Both the position numbers and the translations under genes were made by a program. Of a stretch of 64,000 nt of DNA, positions 34,747 to 47,000 are shown piece after piece. The stretch is from Cunninghamia lanceolata (taxonomy: Eukaryota > Streptophyta > Pinopsida > Cupressales > Cupressaceae), in the NCBI GenBank assembly GCA_027924645.1, contig BSBN01001021.1:10142689-10206688 (forward strand), read 5' to 3'. The notes beneath the pieces are model-generated. The model had not been told where the DNA came from. It worked only from the letters and a program-made list of their open reading frames with translations, and searched no databases. The first letter of the stretch is position 1, and each line of letters starts with the position of its first letter.

Positions 34747-36115
34747 TGTTATGTCAGAAAAATGCATCCTTGGGGGCTTTTTCCTATTAAGGTTTAGCTC
34801 CCAGGTCTTTAGATTGCATTTAGAGCATCTTGCATGATAATTCAGACTCCCGATGAGAAAATACTTGGGTCTTGTGACAAATAGGACCTGAGGGGTGCTA
34901 AGTTGATGATCCTGGAACAAAGACAGGGGGTGGAAAAGGGTGCTAGCACCCTAGTCCAGCCCTATTTTAGGTCTGCCCTAAATTCAAATGTTGAGTTTGT
35001 GACCGTTATTTGGATCCCAAGCTGACATCATAAGTTTTAATTACAAAATTCTTGGCGGGAATCTTAGTAGTTGCATATATAAGCATGTGTAGGTTATCAT
35101 TTAGAAACTAGAGAAGATATCTAGAGGATGTTTATGATTGTGAGCTATTGGCATACTTGTGATTTTCATTGTGTTGCTGAGCATAGCATTGTTATTATGT
35201 TTGTTTTTGTAGGTTGGATTACATCTTCTCCTCATGGCATTGAAGAGCATCTTCCTTCCATGAGAGCTTCATCATCAAGGTGACATCTATTGTGTTTTAT
35301 CATCATTATCATTTGGATTTTTGCCTCTATCCCACAAGGATATGCACTCTCTATGACAATGGTGTTCAGAAGGATTGAATGTCTCTCTAGGACTTGACTG
35401 AGGCAAGCCTCTAAACACCACAAACCCCTCCCACACTTCTTGTGATTGCAGGTTACAGGTTGCGAAAGCAAAAGAAGAGGAGTTGCAGGGAGCAGGACAC
35501 TGTGGAGATTTTAGATCCTGAAGGAGGAGCCTGTTTGGACTAGGGCACCATCAACCTTTTCCTCTATATCTGAAGCTACAGAAACATACTCGGCATTGAT
35601 AATCAAGGTTCCCAGAGCTTTCGACATCCGGTGAAAGATCCCTCAGTGGACTAGGGTGCCATCAACATTGTCCTCCACATTTACATTGCCAAAAATTGAA
35701 GATACAGCAGAAATCGTGTTGGGAGGAGATCAAGATTCTCCATAAAAAGTAACACATTGGACTTGGGTGCCATCACCATTGTACCTGACATTTCCATTTT
35801 CTAGACTATGAAAAATAGTGAGTTAAGGTTCTCTGCCCTTTGCCTAATTCTAGTAGCATTTGTCGTAATTTGTAGATTTACTTACTATTTTGCTTAAATT
35901 AGGGTTTCAAGAGCATAAAAAGCATTGATTAGCAACATTGTGTGATAACTTCTAAATTTCCCAGCAAAACCAAGTGGCAACCCAACCTGATAGATGACTC
36001 TCCTCTCGATAGGAGAAGCACTCAGTTGAAAAGCCCTTGGAATGTTTAGTGGAAAGGAGGATTTAAATTAAAACCCCCATACAAACAACCCCATCCCTCC
36101 TTTTCATTTTAAACA
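34747..36115 (+). repeat. 5' LTR of the gag-only element
   Basis: Starts TGTTATGTCAGAAAAATG, ends CATTTTAAACA. The TATA box TATATAA at about 35,076 is the likely promoter. Pairs with 41,189-42,560. The two are clearly more diverged from each other than the Tat LTRs are. Confidence 0.9.
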
Positions 36116-36118
36116 TTT

Positions 36119-36129
36119 TGGTGAACCCA
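36119..36129 (+). promoter_or_regulatory. Primer binding site of the gag-only element
   Basis: TGGTGAACCCA starts three bases after the 5' LTR and has the TGG needed to pair with a tRNA CCA end. The tRNA is not assigned. Confidence 0.6.
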
Positions 36130-37212
36130 TTTTTTTGAACTTTTTGGCACCTTGTTGAGTGTTGTTTCATATATTTACATTCATTCATTCTATTGCATTT
36201 GAAAAAGTACAAAAAAATTGGCATATTAGACTTGCATTTTTGTAAAATTTGAATTAATTGGCATCTAATTTCAATTAATTTCTATTCTTTTCAATAGATC
36301 TGATAAAAAATACAAAAATTCATCATTTACAATTCATTTGCACTGTATTTGCATGCTTGATTTGTTAAAAATTGCTTGAAATTGTGCATTTTCATGAAAA
36401 CCTAGTTTTGCATGAGCTAGGGTTGTAGTCAAAAATATTGTTTCAGATTTTACTACCTTGTTAAAACACTCATTAGGTCTGATTTCTAATTGTAGTGTTG
36501 CATCATAGTGGCCTCCGTGTGAAATTTCATGTCTAGGGTTTGAAAACTTGCATTTTTTCACTAGCTTTGGCCCTATCATCTTGTTAGATTTGCACTCCAA
36601 GCATGTTGTGAGGGATTTTATTGTACTAATTGGCTCTTATTAGGGTTATTATCTTCTTCCCTTTCTCAATTTCCTTACAACACCTTTTCTTTTGGGCTTT
36701 TGCACTGAGAATTTGTGAAAATTTGCATATTTTTGCTATTTTTGCACTAGGGTTTGATCTAGAGTGGCACTATAGGTGTGTTGTAACAGATTTTTTGTCA
36801 TTAGGTGGATGTTATTACTGTTACAAGTTTCTTACCATCATCATTTTCCTTACAACACCCATTTCCCTACTCTTTTGCATTGAGATTTGGTGAAAAATCT
36901 CATATTTTGGCCTATTTTCACTAGGTTTTGACTTATCGACTCTCTAGAGTTGTTTCAAAAGCATGTTGTGAAAGATATTTTTGCATTAGTAGACTTTTAT
37001 TAGGCATATAATTTTTTGTCCCTCTTGAAAATATTCACAACACCTATTCTTTCACTTGTTTGCATTGAAAAAAGTTGAAAAATCAAGCAGTTTTGCCTTT
37101 AAACATATCTTGTTTCTAGGGTTTTATTCTATTGGTTTGTGCACGTTGTTTCATGAGTATTATAACTCACTGACCTAATAGAAATATCCCTTTAAGAAGA
37201 AGCATAAGACAC

Positions 37213-39320
37213 ATGGGATCTAGTGCTTTAGAAGAACTCGATATTCCTACCTTTAAAAATCCACTGAACACCTTCTTTACAAAAGGAGAGACACAAACGT
37301 TGCAATATACTATACCTATCACAAATACAATGGAAGAGAAAAATTTTCATGATATTGATGACACTATTGAGGTGATTGCATAGGTATCTAATGAACAAAT
37401 AGATAAACTTGAGAAAGAGTTAGCCGATTTCCAAGCATTTATGGAAAATGAGAGGATAGATGAAGAAGCTATTCCTACAATTCATAACATAAGATAATTG
37501 ATAAAAGAAGGACAAGATGGTGTTAATGCGATCCATGGTTTAGCACATATTGTATAAACCAATACTATGCTAGTGAATGAATGTGCAAAAGTGATAAATA
37601 ACATTTTGACACCATCTCATACGCAAGTATCGGTACCTATACTGACCACGGGAATATCTACATTTACATCAAATATTTTGACAACTAATGCAAATGCTTG
37701 TAGTAATTATACCATTGGTATTGGAGTACTAATGGCACTAATTCACAAAATTACAGAGCTGTCAAATTCAACTATCAAAACCTTGCCCCTAGGGTGTCTT
37801 CACTCTAAACCACCAATTCAATCCGCTTATTCTCAACCATTCTCCACCTATCGCTATGTCCAACCACCATGCCATCCTAAACCAACTTTTGCAAGGCATT
37901 ACCTCTTTACAACAAAAAGTGACAAGCTTGTCAAATGATTCACAACCTAATATACCGACTTACCATGCTCGTAATCCCTTATCCTATGCAATCTTGAGAA
38001 CTCCTATGTAGGTCTGAGAAGTTTGAAACTCCTCACTTTGAAAAATATGGTGGAAAAGGTGATCGCAATACTCATGTGGCGGCGTTCACGACTATGTGTA
38101 GTGATTTATACTTTGAAGAGGACTTGTTAGCAAAGCTTTTTCCAAGATCTCTCAAATATACTGCTTTAGAATGGTTTTGCTCTTTACCTCCGAATTCAAT
38201 ACATTTTTTTCACAGTTAATTGATCAATTTCTACAACATTTTCAAGAAAACATCAGACCCCAAGTCTCTCTAATTTATTTGGTTCATTTCAAGCAAGGTC
38301 TAAAAGAGAAGTTGGCTGAGTTTATTAGTCGGTACCAAGGCCTTTATGCATAAATTCAACATCAGATGAAAGATGACAATGTTAAGAAGATATTTATTAC
38401 AAATTTGTAGCCTAGCATCTGTGATAAGATCCTCTTGATGAAGTATAACTCTTTTCAACGCCTATGTACTACCCTTCATGACTACCAACTTTCTTTTAGT
38501 CAGTATGAAAATCAAAACTCATCGGCTCAAGTTGGTCAATCCAAGAGTGGATCATCACAACACAATTTTAAGAGGAACAATAGTAAGAGTTTCATCAAGA
38601 TTAATGGACTGATTCAAATAACTTTTCTCAAGTGTCTGCTATCACTAATCTGAAAAAGACACAGTATCAACAAAGAAACTTCACTCTGATATCTGAGTCC
38701 TATCATTCTATCATGAATCAAGCTCTGAGTAATAATCTCTCGAAGCTTCTCCTAATTAAACCAGTGGATCCTAACAAAATTCAAGGACCTTATTTTGATG
38801 CTAATGCCTTTTGTCACTATCATCAGACACAATGACATGATACTAAATGATGCATGCGTCTTAAACACAAAATACAAGACCTCATCGACTCGAATGTTAT
38901 ACAGGTATCTGGTGTGAATGATAATGGGAATAAGTCGGTTGCTCCACCAAATTAGAATTTACAAATCTTTACTATTCCCTTCCCTAAGCATACCGATAAC
39001 AATTTGATGGAACGAAACACATTAGATATAGAAGAGGACTATTTAGATTATGATGAGATAATTGCTACAATTCAAGTGGATAAGGAGAATACTCAAGTAT
39101 CACCTCATCCACAAGGAAAAGGTATCTACTCTAAAGTTCCTCCTCCATTATCCCTTCAGGGATCAGGAGACAATCAACATATACCAAAAAGACAAATGGA
39201 AAAATTGAAGCAAAAGATTATGACAATAGAAAAGGTTGAAACAGTACAAGATAGTCCTTGTCGTTATGATAGATAGAACCAATAGAACAAGAGAAATAAA
39301 AATTGGAAATGAGCAAGATG
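37213..39320 (+). pseudogene. gag: Gag of the gag-only element (degenerate)
   Basis: The ATG at 37,213 opens a frame broken by stops at about 37,381, 37,495 and 37,555. The conserved gag core spans about 38,014-38,500 in pieces: HFEKYGGKGD, then LLAKLFPRSLKYTALEWFCS, then FSQLIDQFLQHFQ. A degenerate zinc-finger-like CHYHQTQ-HDTK-C lies at about 38,814-38,850 with TGA codons inside it. It would form the particle shell. It has no downstream pol. Confidence 0.8.
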
Positions 39321-41173
39321 ATTATCATCAGTTGGAAATAACAGTGGTTCTCCTCTTCAACAAGCAAACATTCAACCTCACATCGAATCAAACCTAGATG
39401 AACTTAACACTGAACAATTTGAAGACAAGAATAATAGTTGGGCTATGATACCTTATGAAACCCTTTCCTCTAGCATTTGACATGGGAAAGATGATTTACT
39501 TGTCGATAAAGGCTATCTTGGTTTCCCCTACAGGTAAGTATTTCTAACCCTTTACCTCCATGTTGTGCTTCCCCTATGCTGTGTTATGTGTTGTTAGGCC
39601 TCCTAGGATGACCCTTGATTCTCTCGTAAGGTCAAGGATACTAGGAGACCGCCTTTGTCGTGACCTTCTTCTATTTGTATCATCATTCTTCTATATTGCC
39701 TCTCCTCTTATTTCATTGTTGTGTGTTGTGTCTTACGGACATAGCATTGCAGTTGGTGACTTGGGAGCACCCTCCTACATGACTATCCCTAAGGTACTTG
39801 TTCTCCTCTCTGATTTATTGTTTGCCTTCCTCTAGTGTTTCCACCTAGCTGGTGGATGACAAAAACATATTATACTGATGTGAACCTAGTATCCCTTTAG
39901 TGAGTAATCAAAAAATGGACCTAGTCCATACATGACGACGAGGTTGTTACATATTATCTGATGCTTGGCTAGTGGAATCACTACGTGTGATTTCTCTATC
40001 TTGATGTTGATGTCGATGTTATCTTATCTTGCTAAAAACACTTTAACAATATTGGTGCTCTGTGCACTTTGTTTATCATGGATATCGCCTTGCTTGGCTC
40101 TTTCATGTCGTTGATCATATGCATTGCTATTTATCATGATTATTTGGATGCTAACACTTTTCTTGCAGGAAATTGTGTTTGTGGGAACATTCGGTGATCA
40201 TAAAGTACATGTCACCTCTGGGGGGCATGGGCTTTATGAGAGCTCGTGTTCACTTGTGTGTTTTCTTCCTACCTTAATGTGCTTGATATCAGTACACGAT
40301 ATCAACCACCTTAAGGTGGGGGCATATATAAGGTAAGCTGTCTATTGTAGATGATAACAAATCATGTTTGAACAATCTAAAAATCAATCACAATCATTTA
40401 AGCCCTCATCGCGAGGTAGGGATATCGCATCCCTTTTTTATTTTAAGCCCTCATCGTGAAGTAGGGATGTTGTATTTCTCGAAGAGATTGCATTATCCTG
40501 TCATTTTCAAAAGTGCTCAAATCGTGAGGTGGGTAGTGGTTCTATGACTAACTCAACCCTTAAGCGTGTTTTCAATGGTTGTTGTGGTGAAGCCCAATCG
40601 TTGGTGTGTGCCTGTAATGTGCCTGAGATGGTGATGAACCTAGCAATAGTTTTACTCCATCCCTTGTTTTCCATGTTTTCTTTGTGTCTTCCATGTGTGT
40701 GTGTATAGCGTGTTTGTCCTCAAAGTGCAAGACTAGTGGCGATGAGCTCCTCTACACTTTGGGATTTGTTTGGCATGTTTGTTCTCAAGGTGCAAGACTG
40801 GTGGCAATGAGCTCCTCTACACCTTGGGATTTTGTTTGGCATGTTTGTTCTCAAAAAGTACAAGACCAGTGGGGAAAAAATCCTCTACACTTTTTGGGAT
40901 TTGTTTGTTTACTTTCCTTGTACTTGCATTTTGCATTTCATATGGAAAAATAAAAAAGAAAATAATCACTACATTCATTGTATTCTCTGTGCTCTACATG
41001 TCTTCAATGTTGTATTCTCTGTGTTTTGCATGACTGTAATTGTCGTCTCTGTGTTTTACATGTCTGTTATTATCTTTAATGTGTTTGGCGTGTCTTCTCC
41101 ATGCTTGGCGTGTTTACTGTGTTTGTTGACCTTACTTTAATGCATGTATGGGCCTTGCATTTATACATACATT
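39321..41173 (+). other. Non-coding body of the gag-only element
   Basis: No ORF of substance where pol would be expected. It contains a three-copy tandem repeat at 40,707-40,910 and a purine tract at its end. Confidence 0.65.
40707..40910 (+). repeat. Three tandem ~66-bp repeats
   Basis: Each unit starts near GTTTGTYCTCAAAGTGCAAG (variants) and ends TTTGGGATTTGTTTGG, beginning at about 40,709, 40,772 and 40,839. The third has drifted most. Confidence 0.85.
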
Positions 41174-41188
41174 AAAGTGGGGGCTAAA
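41174..41188 (+). promoter_or_regulatory. Polypurine tract of the gag-only element
   Basis: AAAGTGGGGGCTAAA directly precedes the 3' LTR start TGTTATG. Confidence 0.8.
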
Positions 41189-42560
41189 TGTTATGTTAGA
41201 AAAATACACCCTTGGGGGCTTTTTCCTATTAAGGTTTAGCTCTTGAGTCTTTAGATTACATTTAGAGAATCTTGCATGATAATTTAGACTCCCGATGAGA
41301 AAACCCTTGGGTCTTGTGACAAATAGGACCTAGGGGGTGCTATGTTGATGATCCTAGAAAAATGACAAGGGGTGGAAAAGGGTGCTAGTGCCCTAGTCTA
41401 GCCCTATTTTGGGTCTTCCCTAAATTCAAATGTCAGGTTTGTGACCATTATTTGGGTCCTAGGCCAACATCATAAGTTTTAATTATGAAATTCTTGGCGA
41501 GAATCTTAGTAGTTGCATATATAAGCATGTGTAGGTTATCATTTAGAAACTAGAGAAGATATCTAGAGGATGTTTATGATTGTGAACTATTGGCATACTT
41601 GTGATTTTCATTGTGCTGCAGAGCATAGCATTGTTATTGTGTTTGTTTTTGTAGGTTGGATTACATCTTCTCCTCATGGCATTGAAGAGCATCTTTCTTA
41701 CATGAGAGCTTCATCATCAAGGTGACATCTATTGTGTTTTATCATCATTATCATTTGGATTTTTGCCTCTATCCCACAAGGATATGCACTCTCTCTCTAA
41801 CAACGGTGTTCAGAAGGCTTGAATGTCTCTTTGGGGCTTGTCTGAGGAAAGCCTCTAAAAACCACAACCCCCTCCCACACTTCTTGTGATTGTAGGTTAC
41901 AGGTTGTGAAAGCGGAAGAAGTGGAGTTGCATGGAGGAGGACACTGTGAAAATTTTAGATCCTGAAGGAGGAGCCTGCTTGGACTAGGGCGCCATCAACC
42001 TTGTCCTCTATATCCGAAGATACAAAAATAGACTAGGCAGTAATAATCAGGGTTTGCAGAGCTTCCGACATCCAGCGGAAGATCCCTTAGTGGACTAAGC
42101 TACCATCAACATTGTCCTCCACATTTACATTGCCAAAAACTGAAGATATAGTAGAAATCAGTGTCAGAAGGAGATTAGGATTCCAAAGAAAAAATAGCAC
42201 ATTGGACTTTGGTGCCATCACCATTGTCCCTGACATTTTCATTCTCTGGACTGTGAAAAATAGTGAGTTAAGGTTCTCTGCCCTTTGCCTAATTCTAGTA
42301 TCATTTGTCGTAATTTGTAGATTTACTTACTGTTTTGCTTAAATTAGGGTTTCAAGAGCATAAAAATCATTGATTAGCAACATTGTGTGATAAATTCTGA
42401 ATTTCCCAGCAAAACCAAGTGGCAACCCAACCTGATAGATGACTCTCCTCTCAATAGGAGAAGCACTCAGTTGAAAATCCCTTGGGATGTTTAGTGGAAA
42501 GGAGGATTTAAATTAAAACCCCCATACAAACAACCCCATCCCTCCTTTTCATTTTAAACA
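41189..42560 (+). repeat. 3' LTR of the gag-only element
   Basis: Starts TGTTATGTTAGAAAAATA, ends CATTTTAAACA. The TATA box is at about 41,518. Pairs with 34,747-36,115. Confidence 0.9.
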
Positions 42561-45500
42561 GGTTGTAACTCATCCATTAGCATCTTGAAATTTTAAAACA
42601 AGATGCTTAACACTTCTATCATGATTGTAAGTGTGATTGTGTAGGCTATCTTGTGACATGCATAGGTGACCTATGGATTATTTGTCATCTATCCTTCATG
42701 CACACTTGTCATACAGTCCCTAACTTATAACTGTCATTTGCAACATTTCCATGACACAAAACCTTAAGGCCTAATTCAAGATAGTGTCTCATAAAAATCC
42801 TTATGTACTACCTTATACTCACACTCACAATGTGGAGATAGAAATCACTTACATACTCCTATGCCAAAGAATATGCTCTTGTTCACGATAATCTTAGGAT
42901 TCACTTATATTTACAAAAATCTCATTAAATCTCTTAGAGGAACCACTCTTTAAACAACATTGCAGCCATGAAAGGCTTGTCATACTGCTCTTTGTCATTT
43001 GGTTTGACATGGCATTATACACTGCCTTCATATTCTCCATTCATTGTTTTTCTTGAGAGAAATCTTTTGTGAGTCCTCAATGAAACATCACATACCTGTG
43101 ACTACCCTTGTGACTGTCATGAAACTCATTCATATTATCTTCACAAACCATTTACTTGAGTTATTGTCTTTTGACTTGATAACAATGACTTCTTTTTTAC
43201 CTTGTCTAACAAGGTTTAACATGGAAAATCTCCATAGATTTTGATGAAGGTGCTAGGGTTTAACAGACCTAAGATCTTATCACTATTCATAGCTTTTAAT
43301 ATTCATAGAGACAAAATCTACCATGGAAAACAATGGAAAATAACTCATATTTTAGAAGTAGGAATTTGTGTTTTTCACATATTCATTTGAGAAATTAATA
43401 TTCAAATGTCAATTTTAATTGGATGTTCCTAGTGTATAGCTTTGTAACATTTGCATCTAGTATCCCTACATTAGGAAGCTATGTAAATATTAAATTCATG
43501 AAGAGACAGTGAATAGACAAACACAGTCATAGTGTTATCTTTAATAGGTACAAGCATGTGTTAAGGAAGGCAGTGATCAGTTTTTATCAAAGGATAGTGG
43601 AATATCACTTGGAAATGCTTGGTCAAGAGGAAAAACATGACAATCCTTAAGGGATAGATTGAGTAGTAGAAACCTCAAAATTACAAACTTATCCTTCAAT
43701 CCCTACAATCATGTTCTAAAATTAAATGGAAAACAAGTACATTTCTTCATTTAAATGACAAAAACACAAATCTTATCTAATATATTTAGTAGATCAAATA
43801 CAGAGCACTAAGAAAAACTAATCGAGGGTAAACTTTAATTGTACTACCTGAATAAAATCAGAAATAGATAAAGGCTATTTCAGACCCAATCAGTTTATAT
43901 TTGAATGTATTGGAGGATGCGAAATATGGGAGCTTAAAAAGAAAAATGTCTAGAATTTTATGTAAATCTGTAAATAGAATATGTATATTGGAGGCAATGT
44001 AAACTCCTAAATCCCCGATAATCTAAGAAAGGAATTTTTATGCAATGTTATTGAGTTGGTTGCTTGGTCACCTAGCATATTGATTGTTCACGGATATACA
44101 GACAATTATATAAAGGATGTCTTATGTGGTAGAGACAGACTCTGCATATTGATAGCTGATATGTTTCAATATTAATTCATTATAGACATTTTCATGCATA
44201 TTCATATCCACTTACGTACATGTATATATACACTCTATTAGATATCTCTTCTTTTATGATTAACTACTTGGAATATTTAATACTCAAGTGATTCTTTCAA
44301 TGAGCTATCATTCTTACACTCATCTCTTTATATATAGAAATCTACACATTTTTACATGCATATATGTGTCTATATGTGTATATACATACAAACACACAAG
44401 TACATGTATATGTGTATACACATAAACATAGATATACAAATGTATGTATATATGTATAGAGTAAATTATATATGCAGATCTCTCTTAATCACCATTATAT
44501 GGGCATTTGCATTAGGTTAAAAATTGTTGAATTAGGTATTTACTTGTATGTACCCAATATGTTGCTAGTGCAGGGTTGGGACATGCCTTGATTACAGAGC
44601 ATGTTCCCCGGATTTGGGAACATTTAAAATATACTTTTTCCTAAACATAAAGCAAAGAAAAAAACACTAAGCAAACCTAGATATGAACAATTTACAGCCA
44701 TTGAAGAGACATTTTGCATTATTTTCTCTTTATATTTTCAAGTACCAATACATTGACTTGGGAAGTAGCTACACATTCAAATACATTTATGGATCTCTCT
44801 ATGGTTCAATGTTTCATTGAGCCCTCCAATTCTATTTTTTGGGGATGTAGGGGAGAGGAAGTATGTGGAAATCTAAAAAGTGAATGCCTGGAAGCTCCCC
44901 TAAAATGCAAGGAATATAATTTGAATAGGAAATTACCATGGGAATTGGGAGTACATGATTGGGCCAGGAGGATGAGAAAAAGGGAAATGCAAAACAAAGT
45001 GATGATTGACAAGTTTTGCACAAGGAATAGCTATATTAGTATATATGAACAATAAAATGCTCTTTTATAGCTATATAAAAATTAAACTTCTAATTAACAA
45101 GTAGTGCAAAAAAATTTCTTTCATGAATTCACTATGAATTCTAGTTAACCAATAAGCACACCAGAAGATTCTAACTTAGTATGGTGATCCTCAAATCATA
45201 AAACCATAAATATGTCAAACAAGACCCAGTTTATATCACCAACATTGAAAATGACCATGCAATAGGAAGACTCATCTTGAAGGAAGATAAAACTAATGGA
45301 AACCATGGTTGGAGGTAGAAGCAGACCCTAAGTCCACATCAAAGTGTAGGCATTGAAGAATTAACATCATCATTATCACTAAATGAGGCAAAGAAAATTT
45401 GATAATGCCCATAGAAATTAAGCTTAGATCAGAGGGCCTGGTGTGGCAATCTTGTGGGAGTGCAATTAACTTTCCTTGGGAGCTTTTATCACAACTACAA

Positions 45501-46060
45501 AAAATTAGAGAGGAAGTCAACAATGAGCATCTATTTCGATCTTTTGGAGTATGGATGAGGAGTGAGGAGAAGTTGTATGTTTGTGAAGAAGAACATCATA
45601 TGTACCGCTTTAAACAAAAAACATGACATTTTAAACAAAACCCTTACATTTGAAATCTTTATAGTGCTTCTCAATATAAGTTCAAAAAACACCAAAATAC
45701 GGGAAGAAGTCTACACTGAGTCATACTACATTACCGATATCCTTGTGTCCTAAAGTTATACTTGCCAAAGAAGTCCTCTATTCTCCATCAAACGTCTGTA
45801 AAATGGCTCGAGCTTCAAGTGCTAATCCTCTTCATACATGGCAAACTCGTTCATTAATGAGCATCCAGTGAGAACAAGATGAAGGATTTTTTGTACTAAA
45901 GATATCAGTTCGAGATTACATTCCTTTGTGAGGCTCTCAACTTTCAAACTAACGAAAGGACAGTGGAGGAAATATTTGCATCCCGCCAATAACTTCTCAA
46001 TTGTACCAATGGAGAGGAAATGATTAACATCCTGCCAATAATTTTTCAATTCAAAGTATT
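42561..46060. other. Non-coding CACTA interior, right part
   Basis: AT-rich with no recognised gene. The first 650 bases carry ACTGTCAT-type words. A 113-codon ORF at 44,714-45,055 on the plus strand has no recognisable motif and may be chance. At 44,340-44,465 there is a degenerate TATATGTG/TACATA dinucleotide-rich stretch. No transposase was recognised where a CACTA element might have one. Confidence 0.5.
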
Positions 46061-46269
46061 TTTTTAATTACCCACTTTTATTTGTGTGACTAACTGTTTA
46101 GTCATTTTTATTTGTATGACTAAATAATTTTTTAGTCAACAACCAAGTTAGTCATTTATTTACTCATTTATAGCTGCGTTACAAAAAATTGGTAGAATTT
46201 AGTCATTTTTAGTTGTTGTGACTAAACATTTTAGTCACGTAGTCATTTATTTACCAAATTCTACTAGTG
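46061..46269 (-). repeat. Right CACTA terminus and subterminal TTTAGTCA array
   Basis: Contains repeated TTTAGTCATTT and GTGACTAAA words and ends CTACTAGTG, the complement of CACTAGTAG. It mirrors the left terminus at 7,532. Confidence 0.68.
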
Positions 46270-46272
46270 TCT

Positions 46273-47000
46273 AATTGCTAATTATCCTATTACATTTATC
46301 TCATCACCAAATTAATTAAATAAATCATATTTATTTAATTAAGCTAATTCCCATCACATAGCACCTAAAGTTTCATACCATGTTGACATTTCTTACTAAT
46401 TTCCCTTTTGTCATTACCCCCACTTTAATTAATTAAATAATTCATATTATTTAGTCAATTAGACAAAATATTAATTCCATTTATTCCAAAATATATAAAT
46501 AAATCTATTTTCCACTTTTCTTATTTAATAAATCTAATTATCCACTCACATTCTGTCATAACTCCCTCCAAGATCCCCATCTATTTTTAACCCATGCACA
46601 CCTATTTAGTCAAAAATAAAAAATAAAAACAACTAATTATCCTCACCCATTTAGAGTCCACTAAAATGGCATCATAACCCTCATCACTCCTTTTGACGAT
46701 TCTTTGCCAGGAAAGATTCTCCACTCCCTCTCATTCAATCTCCACCGTTCATCCATTATCGAATCTAGACTAATCACATCCTTTACCAAACATCTATAAA
46801 TCCCTCTCATCTATTAAGACATTATCCTGAATACCTAAACTTGTAGACTTTTCAAATATCTATCACATTTAGCCTTTATCCTATCCACAGGTACATGTTG
46901 CCAAAATCTTGCATGAATCATTGAGCATCCACATTTCAAATCAATAGAGCAAATCCACTCATCATAGAGTCTGCATTTGGTAACTTTTTTTGCATTTGAA
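46273..47000 (+). mobile_element. LTR-like DNA, probable continuation of the LTR cut at 7,531
   Basis: AATTAATTAAATAAATC-type stretches, CA-rich blocks and a TATA box (CATCTATAAATCCC, about 46,791) give the same layout as the Tat LTRs at 17,419 and 32,480. No clear end was found, so 47,000 is approximate. Confidence 0.45.

Larger units (their letters stand above)
34747..42560 (+). mobile_element. 7.8-kb LTR element with gag only (TR-GAG type)
   Basis: LTRs of 1,369 and 1,372 bases begin TGTTATGT and end CATTTTAAACA. Between them are a primer site, a broken gag, 1.9 kb of non-coding DNA and a purine tract. No protease, RT or integrase motif is present, so it would depend on proteins from another element. 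The flanks GGCTA and GGTTG may be a target duplication altered by two transitions; that is uncertain. The gag resembles the Tat gag (FPRSL, EWFCSLPP), suggesting a Tat-related partner. Confidence 0.87.
7532..46269. mobile_element. Proposed 38.7-kb CACTA (En/Spm-type) element with nested insertions
   Basis: The left end reads CACTAGTACAGAAATAAC. The right end, read on the minus strand, is CACTAGTAGAATTTGG. Past the shared CACTAGTA, both ends keep AAT and ATGACT at the same spacing. Both are followed by clusters of TTTAGTCA/ATGACTAAA. The three bases outside each end are TCT (7,529-7,531 and 46,270-46,272), the 3-bp duplication expected of CACTA transposons. No transposase is recognisable, so it is non-autonomous or its transposase has decayed. 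It contains PPR fragments, repeat copy 2, clathrin exons and two LTR elements. The alternative is two unrelated CACTA ends lying far apart; the matching TCT and the apparent LTR continuity argue against that but do not prove it. Confidence 0.6.

Noticed and set aside
44714..45055. 113-codon ORF as a CACTA transposase remnant
   Set aside because: No motif of a known transposase could be seen; kept only as a note in the non-coding region.
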